In this document: positions 20,963-29,251 of the stretch, one piece after another
Position numbering within the stretch: the stretch's first letter is position 1
Layout: each line of letters opens with the position of its first letter
Assembly: GCA_030770535.1 (NCBI GenBank)
Contig: JASVEC010000219.1
Location: 1-30,222 of the forward strand
Length of the DNA stretch: 30,222 bases
Direction of reading: 5' to 3'
Origin: Batkoa obscura
Taxonomy: Eukaryota > Entomophthoromycota > Entomophthoromycetes > Entomophthorales > Batkoaceae
Translations under genes and position numbers: made by a program
Notes under the pieces: generated by a model
Seen by the model: the letters and a program-made list of their open reading frames with translations, nothing else
Told to the model about the DNA's origin: nothing
The model's database searches: none

Positions 20963-21070
20963 AAAATTAAATTTCAATAAGTAAAATAAATGATTTTTTT
21001 TAGTTCAAATTTAATATCAATTTAACCCTATTTAATAAAAAATATTATAGTTTATAAGCGCAGTTTAAGT

Positions 21071-21117
21071 TATGGAAATTTAATACATTATAGAGCTATA
21101 AAGATTGAATTTCCATA
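21071..21117. repeat. 10-bp palindromic arms around a central TATA palindrome
   Basis: TATGGAAATT (21071-21080) pairs exactly with AATTTCCATA (21108-21117), with a further inner palindrome-like TATAGAGCTATA between them. Function unknown. Confidence 0.5.
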
Positions 21118-21344
21118 TTACGGAGAAAAGGAGGGGGAAAATTAAAAGTAATAAACCATTAAGGGATTGAACTAGCAGTTACAATAAGCTATCAATTAAC
21201 TTTAAAATGACTTCATGATTGGTAAATAAAAATATATATAGTCATTATCATAAACCTCAAACATAAGTTTTAGCATAAATTTGTTAACTGTTGCAAGAAA
21301 CATGAAATTGGGTTTGATTGATGGTAACTAAGCTTTAGTTAAGC

Positions 21345-21403
21345 ATGAGTCATTTCGCGAAATTATCAGTTAATATAGAAAACTTAAAAAAAGTATATAA
21401 ATA
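21345..21403 (+). promoter_or_regulatory. Candidate promoter: ATGAGTCAT, TTCGCGAA and TATA box
   Basis: ATGAGTCAT (21345-21353) contains TGAGTCA, the consensus of Gcn4/AP-1 bZIP factors. The palindrome TTCGCGAA (21354-21361) abuts it and is striking in DNA this poor in C and G. TATATAAATA follows at 21394-21403, 68 bp before the ATG of the small ORF at 21471. The factor assignment is inference from consensus only. Confidence 0.4.
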
Positions 21404-21470
21404 TGTTAATTTTAATAATAATTTATTATTTTTTAATATAAAATTATAACAATCAATTGACTAAATAATT

Positions 21471-21746
21471 ATGCATAATTTAGATCTAATCTCTTTAAGT
21501 ATTACAATACAAGAACATGGTTGTAAAAAGAAGAATGGAAGTAAATTAAACGAAAGTATTGAGAATAACAAGACAAAAGTTACAATATCTACTAATAAGA
21601 AGAACAGTAGTATAATTAATAACAAGTACAACTCTATCTTAAAATTAAAATTGAATAATACTTCTTCAATGTTATTAATTCAACAACATTTTTATACAAA
21701 GAGTTTTGTACCATCTGGTAAATTGTTAAAAGTAACTAACTTTTAA
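21471..21746 (+). CDS. Hypothetical small basic protein
   Basis: An ATG-initiated ORF of 91 residues, rich in Asn, Lys and Ser, with a C-terminal part HFYTKSFVPSGKLLKVTNF. No signal peptide, membrane segment or known domain is visible. Support for it being a gene is contextual: an upstream TATA box at a spacing like that of other genes here, a conspicuous pair of palindromic sites, and an AATAAA at about 21789 after the stop. Its 3' end is part of a diverged tandem duplication. It could also be a chance ORF. Confidence 0.35.
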   Translation: MHNLDLISLSITIQEHGCKKKNGSKLNESIENNKTKVTISTNKKNSSIINNKYNSILKLKLNNTSSMLLIQQHFYTKSFVPSGKLLKVTNF

Positions 21747-21945
21747 TTTATTCTTTCCTAAGTCTCCCTTTTAACTCTCATTTTTCCTAATAAAATCCAT
21801 ATGTACGCTTTAATTATTTATTTATTGCTATTAATTTAATGACATGTTTATATAAAGAGTAATTACCCTATAATTTATTGGAAGTATCTAACTCTTTATT
21901 TGTTTTCTTTTTTCACTAACGAAATTGATATATATGCTTGCCTTA
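21688..21945 (+). repeat. Diverged tandem duplication, unit about 155 bp
   Basis: The stretch from 21688 (CATTTTTATACAAAGAG) to about 21810 aligns with 21843 (CATGTTTATATAAAGAG) to about 21945. Shared landmarks are a following TAACTAAC/TATCTAAC and later CCATATGTACGCTT versus GATATATATGCTT. The unit covers the end of the small ORF and its 3' flank. Confidence 0.5.
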
Positions 21946-21982
21946 TTTTTTATGACGATAGAAAGTACTTTCTCTTTTTATA

Positions 21983-23134
21983 ATGAATTCAATTAGTAAT
22001 TTTCAAATTCTTAATCAACTTGAGCTTCAGGTGAAAAACCAAAAGGAGGAGTTAGAAATTAAAAATGTTTATATAGTAATTTGATATAAAATACAAATAG
22101 TATTATTATAATATGCTGACACTTGTTTAGAACTTGTTATTGTTGTTAAAGCGATATGATAATAAAGAGTAAACCGAAAGAATGGATTTGAATTAAATTT
22201 CTAACTTTTTTATTATAGTGGAGTAATGAATTCTAAATTAAATAAACTATTAGAAGATGTAACAAATAAAGTAAGTTGGTACTAAACCATGGAGTTATTT
22301 TGTTGATTATTTTAGCTTAACCAAATTGAAAACGAAAAGAAAGAGAAGGAGCTTAAAGAGAAGGAGTCGAGAGAAAGGGAGCAGAAGAAAAAGGAAGTCG
22401 AAGAGAAAGAAGATAAAGATAAAGAAAAAGAAAAAGAAAAAGAAAACAAACAAACAAACCAAACTAAAGAAAAGGAAGTAAATGAAGAAAACAAAAACAA
22501 AAATAATATTAGTAATGATCCAGCAGTTTCAAATTTATTAAAAGATAAAAAGAAGACAAGAGCAGAAGAAGAAAAAGAAAGTGGTGAGTCTTAAATAGTA
22601 ATAGTACTAAAAATCATTTTATTATTAAATATTAGAAAATTGGATCCGAAATTTAAGGTCAAGGTAATCTAAATTATAAATAAAATAAACAAACAAATGA
22701 TAAAATTAACTTAATATTTTATAGAACCAACAGAAATTCAGATCAAAACAAATCAAATAACTCATTAAATGATGATGAAAAACAAGGTTTAATATTGCAA
22801 CAAGAAAAGATACAACAAGAAATAGCTTTAGATTTAGTTAATATGACCCAAATATTAAAGAGTAATACATTAGCTTTTGGTGACGTATTAAAAAAAGATA
22901 AACAAGTAACTTTTAACTATTATTATATTAAACCAATTGAAATTTAACTTTTAATAGGTATTAAATGAAGCAGAACAAAAATTGGAAAAGAATGTAACAT
23001 CATTGACCAAGGATTTAAAATTATTAGATAAATTAAATAAGAGCGTATTTAATACCTCTTTATTAAGTTATTTATTTATCGTATTAATTATTATTATTTA
23101 TATATTTACAGTAGTATTTATTGTATTAGTATAA
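21983..23134 (+). CDS. USE1: USE1-type SNARE of Golgi-to-ER transport, seven exons
   Basis: Exons are 21983-22075, 22131-22168, 22219-22270, 22316-22583, 22636-22663, 22725-22905 and 22958-23134, giving 278 residues. All introns (45-61 bp) are GT..AG with branch sites such as TTCTAAC and the phases agree; exon 5 is only 28 nt. USE1 is a Q-SNARE on the ER that receives retrograde COPI vesicles. The N-terminal NLLLLLKRYDNK (32-43) matches the conserved start of USE1 proteins (compare NLVRLLSRCE in human). A Lys/Glu-rich helix (about 64-125) forms a linker. The SNARE helix (about 180-245) has DLVNMTQILKSNTLAFGDVL, then KKDKQVLNEAEQKLEK. A C-terminal hydrophobic anchor (254-278) ends the protein. 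The ATG at 21983 follows an in-frame stop at 21959. Confidence 0.88.
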
Positions 23135-23154
23135 ATAATTAATAACTAATGATT

Positions 23155-24041
23155 CTAATTAATTATTATTCTTGATGACTCTAAATAAATATTAGTATTA
23201 AAATATATAGTTCTATAATAGTAGAAATTAAATTTTACTGTATACCGTTGTTTATATTTTTCCATTTGTTTTAAACGATAACTTTCATAATCAACCTCAA
23301 TCTTTCCATTTTCCAATAAAATTTCATATTCTTCTCGTTCATTAACTGGAGCTGAACTTAATGTTTTCTTTTCTTGACTAAAAATAAATATTATACATTA
23401 TTGTACTTATATATATTATATTATAGGTACCTAGTTATTGGTTCAATAATACCAGTATTATTTTTACCTAAGCCAGTACCTTCCTTCCAACCTTGTTTTC
23501 TTAGTAACTTTAAACCAATGTTTTCTTTAACCTTAATTTTTACTGGTTCTACTTTTATCTCTTCTGTAATTTCTTCTTCTTTCTTTCTTTCTTCTTCTTT
23601 TAATTCTTGCTTGACTTCAGGTTCAGGTTCAGGTTCTTTTTTCAATGGAATCTCATCAACTTTGTTCATAATAAAAGTTTTATTTCTTTCAGTTACAATC
23701 TCATCTGGATAAACCCAACCTTTTTCAACTTTAATCATACCAGGTAATGCAAACTGAGAATATCTTTTATATTTGACTTCTTTTTTTTCTTCAATAACAA
23801 TTTCTTCTTTTACATTTTCAACTTCTTTTACAGATTCTTCTACTTCTTCGTTTAACAAAGCTTCCAATTCTAATTCCAATAATTTAGCTTGTTCATCAAG
23901 TTGTTTTTCTCTTTTTTTTTCTTCTCTTAGCTTTTTTTGGTATTGTTTATACTCTTCTTCTTGTGTTAGTGTAATGTCTCCCTCTTTACTCTTATATCCT
24001 TTTTCATTTTCTTTTCTATATTGTTGGTCTTTTCGTTTCAT
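23155..24041 (-). CDS. G-patch domain protein, two exons
   Basis: Exons are 23431-24041 and 23155-23377 with a 53-bp intron; about 277 residues. A charged coiled-coil region (residues about 25-90) is followed by a segment SQFALPGMIKVEKGWVYPDE (95-114), a Glu/Lys-rich linker and a G-patch (174-203, NIGLKLLRKQGWKEGTGLGK onward). The C-terminal exon adds another charged helix (NEREEYEILLENGK). G-patch proteins activate DEAH-box helicases or bind RNA, so a role in pre-mRNA or ribosome processing is likely, but the orthologue is not recognised. A further in-frame 33-bp intron (23213-23245) is possible near the end and would not change the stop. The stop is 20 bp from that of USE1; the two genes converge. 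Confidence 0.82.
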
Positions 24042-24202
24042 ATCTTTTGATTACTTAAACCTAAAAAAAAGAAATCAAAATCTATGATTATGTAGTTTTA
24101 ATTGGTAAAAAAAATGAAATGAAATTTTTATTGGTTTAAAGCGAAAAAAATACAATGTTAAAAATAAATATATTTTATTATTATTATAAAAACTAGATGA
24201 AT

Positions 24203-24649
24203 TTACAGCTCTAATTGACCTAACCGTAACAGCATTTCTTCAATGGGTTCTTCTTCTTCTTCTAATAACTTAATTTCCATTTCTAAAATAAAATATTACT
24301 TATTAAGATTCATTTTAAAAAATAAGCTTAGCAATCATACCTTCTTGATCCAACTCCTCATCTTCTCCAAAGTCAAAGTTCTCATCTATATCTTTAATTA
24401 ATCCAATCTCTTTACATTCTTCTAACCATAATTTATTTAATTCCTGAGTGTATAAAAAATAAACCTCATCTCTTTAAATTAAAAATTTAAACTTACTTCA
24501 ATCTCTTCCTCTAATAATATACTGTTGTTAATATTCCTCTTTTTTAATATCTTTTGCAATTTGTCATTTGTCTTTTTTTGCCTTTCTCTTAAATTACTAC
24601 TGTGTCTTAATTGTTCATGTATATCTTTTGTTTCTCTTTTCTTTAACAT
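24203..24649 (-). CDS. Hypothetical small charged protein, three exons
   Basis: Exons are 24497-24649, 24341-24443 and 24203-24282, joined across 53- and 58-bp introns with clean GT..AG ends and matching phases; 111 residues. The N-terminal half is basic and helical (KDIHEQLRHSSNLRERQKK). The C-terminal half is strongly acidic (FDFGEDEELDQEE, then LLEEEEEPIEEML) and ends RLGQLEL. No known domain is recognised; size and charge suit a small subunit of a nuclear complex, which is a guess. It is transcribed in the same direction as the G-patch gene, 161 bp upstream of that gene's start. Confidence 0.7.
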
Positions 24650-24851
24650 TATTTTTGATTTGTATGTATTGAATATTTAAAATCACACTTTATCCCTTTT
24701 AAAAAAGCTTTAGACTTTTCTCAGCTTATTTTGACTCAGTTAAATAATTTTACGCAGTATCTAAAAGTTCCATCTACTTGTATAATCTAATTTACTTTTT
24801 TACTTAGGTTATAAACAAGCTTTAAATTATTGTTACTTAATTAATAAATAA

Positions 24852-24934
24852 GATCAGGTGGCCGAGTTGGTCTAAGGCGCCGTGTTAAGGCCGCGGTCTC
24901 TTCGGAGGCGTGGGTTCGAATCCCATCCTGATCA
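24852..24934 (+). tRNA. tRNA-Leu (anticodon AAG)
   Basis: An 83-nt tRNA with the long variable arm of class II tRNAs (CTC TTCG GAG). The acceptor arms GATCAGG and CCTGATC pair fully; discriminator A. The anticodon stem CCGTG/CGCGG (one G-T pair) holds the loop TTAAGGC, anticodon AAG. The T loop is TTCGAAT. No intron is present. Confidence 0.97.
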
Positions 24935-24941
24935 TACCTAA

Positions 24942-24949
24942 TTTTTTTT
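24942..24949 (+). terminator. RNA polymerase III terminator of tRNA-Leu
   Basis: Eight consecutive T residues beginning eight bases after the tRNA end. Confidence 0.85.
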
Positions 24950-25578
24950 GTTTTTACTTACCATTATACCACGTGTTCTCATATTCATTACTAAAGAAGA
25001 TTTTTTGACGAATTAATTTTGGGCATTTTTATTATAGTTTTTAATCTTTAATAAAAGGGTTGATAGAACTATTAACTTGAACATACATTATAGTTTATTG
25101 TCAATAGTAGCCAGGATTCAATAGACTAATGGTTACCAAACCTTATCGGTATTTTGTACTTTAGACCTAATCTAAGGTTGACTATCATGAGTATCTAAAA
25201 TAATTTTTAACTAAATTGTATAAACAAATGGCAAACCCAATTAAATAATAAACTAGTCTTTAATGAATGGTAATAGCACGGATTTTAATATTTAATAAGT
25301 AGCTTTAAGTTTATAAAAAAGAAAATTAATTTATTATCATTTCTTTATATATTACTTAAGAGATAAAAGACAACATTAAAAGTGAACCATAGTAAATATT
25401 TTACTTGTATTTTGTAGTTTATCGCATATGGTAATCAGATAATAAATGATTGGTTTTTTAGTTTAAAGATTTCGAATGAAAATTTAATTTATAAATAAAC
25501 AATAAAGAATATCACAATTTAATATGTTCTTTCTAAATCGAGGCTGGAAACTAATAATGAAATTTGAGTACAAATTAA
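24950..25578. other. AT-rich intergenic
   Basis: Between tRNA-Leu and the 5'-nucleotidase. No ORF, repeat or structured RNA is supported. The distal part is presumably the 5'-nucleotidase promoter. Confidence 0.5.
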
Positions 25579-25586
25579 TATAAATA
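25579..25586 (+). promoter_or_regulatory. TATA box of the 5'-nucleotidase gene
   Basis: TATAAATA, 76 bp before the ATG at 25663. It is followed by GTTAACAAAAACTGTTAAC, a small inverted repeat in the presumed leader. Confidence 0.5.
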
Positions 25587-25662
25587 GGTTAACAAAAACT
25601 GTTAACTGCTTTAACTTTTATTAAAATAAAGTTAAGTTTTAATTAATTGTTAAAATAGATAG

Positions 25663-27903
25663 ATGTTATTTCAAAGTAGTAGTTTGGTTTTATTGCTCTT
25701 AACCTTTTGCACTGAGGGTAGTATAATAAGAAGAGAAGATTCAGATTACGATTTGACTATTTTACATACTAATGATGTCCACTCAAGATATGACCAAAGT
25801 AATAAGTATGGAACGGATTGTACTAAGGCTCAAATTGAAAACAAACAGTGTTATGGTGGTTTAGCAAGATTAAAAACAGCCATTGATCAATTACGTGAAA
25901 AACACCCTAATAATTTATTATTAGATGGTGGGGATGAGTTCCAAGGTACTATGTACTATACTTATTATAAAGGAGACATTACAGCAAGAGCTATGAATTA
26001 TCTAAAATATGACGTTATGACTATTGGTAACCATGAGTTTGATAATGGACCAGATAATTTAGCTAGAGTAGCTCAAAATTTTACATTTCCGTTAGTATCC
26101 TCCAATATCGATGCCTCTCAACATCCTCAACTTTCAAGCTTAATTAAAAAATATCAATTATTCCCAAAATACAATTTAGCTGTTGTTGGTTATATCACTT
26201 ACACTGCTCCTTCTATTTCGAACCTTGGTAAATTGCTCAAAGTATCTGATCCTATTATTACTTTACAAGAAACTATTGATGAAGTTAAAAAAATGGGTTA
26301 TAAAAGAGTAATTGCTGTTTCTCATAATGGTTATAAAGAAGATCAAGAATTAGCATCAAAAACTAAAGGGTTGTCACTTATCGTTGGTGGTCATTCTCAT
26401 TCTTACCTTGCCTCCCCATTAAATAACGTAACAAATGCTCCAAACTCAGTTGGTATTTATCCAACTTCAGTTAAAAATTTAGATGGCAAAGATACCTACA
26501 TTGTTCAAGCTTACTGTTGGAGTCGATTCTTAGGACATGTTGATATTAAGTTTAATGAAGATGGTTATTTAAATAAAATCGATGGTTTCCCAATTGAATT
26601 AAACTCCTTAGTTCCATTAAATGAAGAAGCTAATAAACAAGCTCAAGAATGGAGAGAACCTTTTGATGCTTTTGGTAAGACTGTACTTGGCGTAGCAACA
26701 GATGATTTTGATCAAGCTAGTTGTCAAACAAAGGAATGCTCTCTTGGTTCTTTTGTTTCCGATATTATTTTAGAAAAAAGACCAAACTCAGATGTATCCT
26801 TTATTAATGCTGGTGGTATTCGTGCTGGTATCACTAAAGGTGACATTAAAGTATCCGATGTTTTAACTGTATTCCCATTCGGTAATGCTATTGTTGATAT
26901 AAAATTAAAAGGGGACCAGATTTGGAACATGTTAGAGGCCATTGTATCTAAAGTAAATAAAGTAAATAGCCGCCCTGTCACTTCATTTATTCAAATTGGT
27001 GGTATGAAATTTACTTATGATCCAACTGCACCAGCTCAATCTCGTTTAGTCTCAGTTGATATTTTGGATCGTAAAGCTAAAACAACAACCTATGTCAAAT
27101 TAGATTTGCAAAAAGTATACACCTGTACAACTTTAGATTTTATTGCTACTGGTGGAGATAACTTTATTGCTCCACCTATCACTGATTTTGCTACCCTCGA
27201 GGCTACCGACATCATTGTTAGTGATTATGTTAAAAAGCATACTCCTGTATCTCCTTACACTGATGGTAGAATTAAAATTGTTAAGAAAGGAGAAGAAACT
27301 TCTACTACTTCAACTATAACTTCTACTCAATCAGAAACCTCTACTTCCGGATCTGAAGTTTCGACTGCTACTACTACCTCTGGATCTGAAACATCTACAA
27401 TCACATCTACCTCTGTATCTCAATCATCAACTGTAACTTCCACTCAATCTGAATCATCTACTGGTGCATCTACCACCCCTTGTTCCATTACTTCTAAAAC
27501 TTCGACTTATCCAGTAACCACTCCTATCAGCTCATCGTCTACTTCTTGCTCTACTAGTACTAAATCTACTTCTTCAAGTACTTATAATACCATTATCGAG
27601 ACTGGGACTTATTCAGTAACTGAATCTAGCTCTACTACTTCTACCCGATCATCTTCTAGTATATCTAGTATATCCTCTAGCTTAGTTAACTCCTCCACTA
27701 ACTCATATACTCAAACTGGATCTTACCCAGTGACTGATAGTCAATCATCCACATATACAAGTTATAGCGTTCCAAGTGGCACTTATACTCTTGTACCAGT
27801 TACCAGTGGCTCATCAGTACAAACTGGCACATATACCTTTATCCCAGTTACCAGTGTTACTGCTACTACCACCCGTCATAAATGTCGTAGTAAAAATCAT
27901 TAG
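25663..27903 (+). CDS. Secreted 5'-nucleotidase (UshA/CD73 family) with Ser/Thr-rich tail
   Basis: An intronless gene of 746 residues. The signal peptide is about residues 1-19, with a dibasic RR at 23-24. The N-terminal metallophosphatase domain carries D38 and H40 (HTNDVH), D91 (DGGDEFQG), N123 and H124 (GNHEFDNG), H221 (SHNG) and H244/H246 (GGHSHS), the complete dimetal site. The C-terminal 5'-nucleotidase domain (about 335-540) has NAGGIRAG, FPFGN with F406 and GGDNF with F501, the pair that stacks the nucleoside base. It would hydrolyse nucleoside monophosphates outside the cell. Residues about 545-735 are almost pure Ser/Thr, probably heavily O-glycosylated, with repeats such as TGTYSVTES, TGSYPVTDS and GTYTFIPVTS. 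The end is hydrophilic (TTRHKCRSKNH), so no GPI anchor is visible. Confidence 0.95.
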   Translation: MLFQSSSLVLLLLTFCTEGSIIRREDSDYDLTILHTNDVHSRYDQSNKYGTDCTKAQIENKQCYGGLARLKTAIDQLREKHPNNLLLDGGDEFQGTMYYTYYKGDITARAMNYLKYDVMTIGNHEFDNGPDNLARVAQNFTFPLVSSNIDASQHPQLSSLIKKYQLFPKYNLAVVGYITYTAPSISNLGKLLKVSDPIITLQETIDEVKKMGYKRVIAVSHNGYKEDQELASKTKGLSLIVGGHSHSYLASPLNNVTNAPNSVGIYPTSVKNLDGKDTYIVQAYCWSRFLGHVDIKFNEDGYLNKIDGFPIELNSLVPLNEEANKQAQEWREPFDAFGKTVLGVATDDFDQASCQTKECSLGSFVSDIILEKRPNSDVSFINAGGIRAGITKGDIKVSDVLTVFPFGNAIVDIKLKGDQIWNMLEAIVSKVNKVNSRPVTSFIQIGGMKFTYDPTAPAQSRLVSVDILDRKAKTTTYVKLDLQKVYTCTTLDFIATGGDNFIAPPITDFATLEATDIIVSDYVKKHTPVSPYTDGRIKIVKKGEETSTTSTITSTQSETSTSGSEVSTATTTSGSETSTITSTSVSQSSTVTSTQSESSTGASTTPCSITSKTSTYPVTTPISSSSTSCSTSTKSTSSSTYNTIIETGTYSVTESSSTTSTRSSSSISSISSSLVNSSTNSYTQTGSYPVTDSQSSTYTSYSVPSGTYTLVPVTSGSSVQTGTYTFIPVTSVTATTTRHKCRSKNH

Positions 27904-28073
27904 ATGATATAATATTAAAAATCAATGTTATTAAAAAAATTATCTTGGGTTTTTTATGACGATATCCCCTAATAAACTATATTAATATAAACTAAACTAC
28001 TACAATGTTATTACAATATTCAAGCTTCTATAAATTCCATTTTTTACAAAAAACAATTTATTTAACTAATAAA

Positions 28074-28173
28074 TAGGGATGTATTTTTATGTTTAAGAAT
28101 TTTACTAACAATCTTTCCACTCAAATAATGCTTAAAAGATGGAAAAAGTAATGAAGCCAAAAAAACAACCCCA
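28074..28173 (+). mobile_element. MITE copy I
   Basis: Starts TAGGGATGTATTTTTATG and ends AAAACAACCCCA. The core CTCAAATAATGCTTAAAAG differs by one base from copies A and D. It lies directly downstream of the truncated CsbD-like fragment. Confidence 0.87.
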
Positions 28174-28179
28174 AATGCT

Positions 28180-28438
28180 TAAACATTAAATTATATTTTG
28201 GCATTATCATCTGGAATGGAGCCAATGCTATCTTAATACTTCCAGCAAAATTATTTGTGGTGCCTTCAACATAACCCTTTGATTTAGGATTTTGGTGTTA
28301 AACGTCGTTACCTTCAGCCTTTTGACCAGTATCCTTTGCTTGAAGAGAGTGATTATCAGTAACAGAGCCTACATTTTCCTTAACAGATGTGATAGGGGAA
28401 TACATATTTTCGTGCATCTTTGATGGCTGAGATGACAT
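28180..28438 (-). pseudogene. CsbD-like stress protein gene fragment, broken
   Basis: From an ATG at 28438 the minus strand reads MSSQPSKMHENMYSPITSVK, then ENVGSVTDNHSLQAKDTGQ and KAEGNDV before a TAA at 28298-28300. The same frame continues with KSKGYVEGTTNNFAGSIK. This matches fungal CsbD-family proteins, small hydrophilic stress-associated proteins with repeated KENVG...TGNH...QKAEG and KGYVEGT units. The single internal stop and loss of the C-terminal repeat make it a pseudogene. It is bracketed by MITE copies I and J, the latter ending only 7 bp before the old start codon. The sequence 28174-28200 is too decayed to assign. Confidence 0.65.
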
Positions 28439-28445
28439 TTTAGTA

Positions 28446-28541
28446 TGGGGATGCTTTTTATTCAAGGATTTCATTAATAATTTTTCCACTCAAATAGCGC
28501 TTAAAAATGGAAAAAGTGATAAAACCAAAAAAATACCCTCA
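28446..28541 (+). mobile_element. MITE copy J, flanked by TA
   Basis: Starts TGGGGATGCTTTTTATTC and ends AAATACCCTCA, with TA at 28444-28445 and 28542-28543. The core CTCAAATAGCGCTTAAAAA matches. It sits in the former promoter of the CsbD-like gene. Confidence 0.85.
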
Positions 28542-28606
28542 TAACATGATTCAATTACTGAAAAATTGATTTATTTGGAAAATTATTAAGGAAAGATAAA
28601 ATAAAA

Positions 28607-29251
28607 CTAATAAGGATTAAAATATTCAAATTGAGAAGAAAACGTGGAAACAGGGCTGATATAAGGACTAATAAACGAACCCAATGGTGAGCTATTTTGT
28701 TGAATAAAAGTATTATAATGATAGTTATCAGTATATGGAGGACAAGAGTGATTTAGATAAAGCAATTGGTTAGTGAGAATTCTGTTGTGTATCAATGGGG
28801 TTATTATATACTCTGGTACATTACTTTTTATCTCAAAAATTGACGTAGTTTCACTTTCAATATCAAGTTGGAATTTTCCACAAAAATCAGTAACCCAAGT
28901 TGAATTGATTTCAACATCATAAAATTTCATGTTTTTTGCTATTAAGCTAGCTTTGTTTATTAAATCTATATTTACTATTCTACTTCCTTTTTTAACTTCA
29001 CTTTTACACCATTTTAATAATTTAGCTTCGAAAATTTCAGTATTACTCATCTCACTGTCTTTCGGTGATTGCTCTACTTCTTTTGATACTATATCCTTTC
29101 TCAATAGTAACTTAGTCACTGTGCTTCTACCTACTTCAAACATATCAGCAATCTTTTGGTGTGAATAGCCTAACTTGGATGCTTCCAAAATATTTTTTTT
29201 GGTAGCAATGTCTAAAATACGTCTTTTTTTTTTATTCTCAAATTGAAACAT
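28607..29251 (-). CDS. CENP-B/pogo-type DNA-binding protein lacking a transposase domain
   Basis: An uninterrupted ORF of 214 residues from the ATG at 29251. Residues about 8-52 form a CENP-B N-terminal (psq-like) helix-turn-helix: RRILDIATKKNILEASK, then SHQKIADMFEVGRSTVTKLL. Residues about 73-130 form the second, CENPB-type helix-turn-helix (FEAKLLKWCKSEVKKGSRI ... STWVTDFCGKFQL). In pogo/Tc5-like transposases a DDE domain follows; here there is only a tail of about 80 residues rich in Ser, Tyr, Asn and Pro ending FNPY. It could be a transposase fragment or a domesticated DNA-binding regulator; the intact frame and the distinct tail favour domestication, but this is inference. Confidence 0.75.
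   Translation of the reverse strand: MFQFENKKKRRILDIATKKNILEASKLGYSHQKIADMFEVGRSTVTKLLLRKDIVSKEVEQSPKDSEMSNTEIFEAKLLKWCKSEVKKGSRIVNIDLINKASLIAKNMKFYDVEINSTWVTDFCGKFQLDIESETTSIFEIKSNVPEYIITPLIHNRILTNQLLYLNHSCPPYTDNYHYNTFIQQNSSPLGSFISPYISPVSTFSSQFEYFNPY

Noticed and set aside
22312-22500. Minus-strand ORF rich in Ser and Phe
   Set aside because: It is the complement of the Lys/Glu codons in USE1 exon 4.
23374-24087. Plus-strand Ser-rich ORFs
   Set aside because: Shadows of the Lys/Glu-rich G-patch gene on the minus strand.
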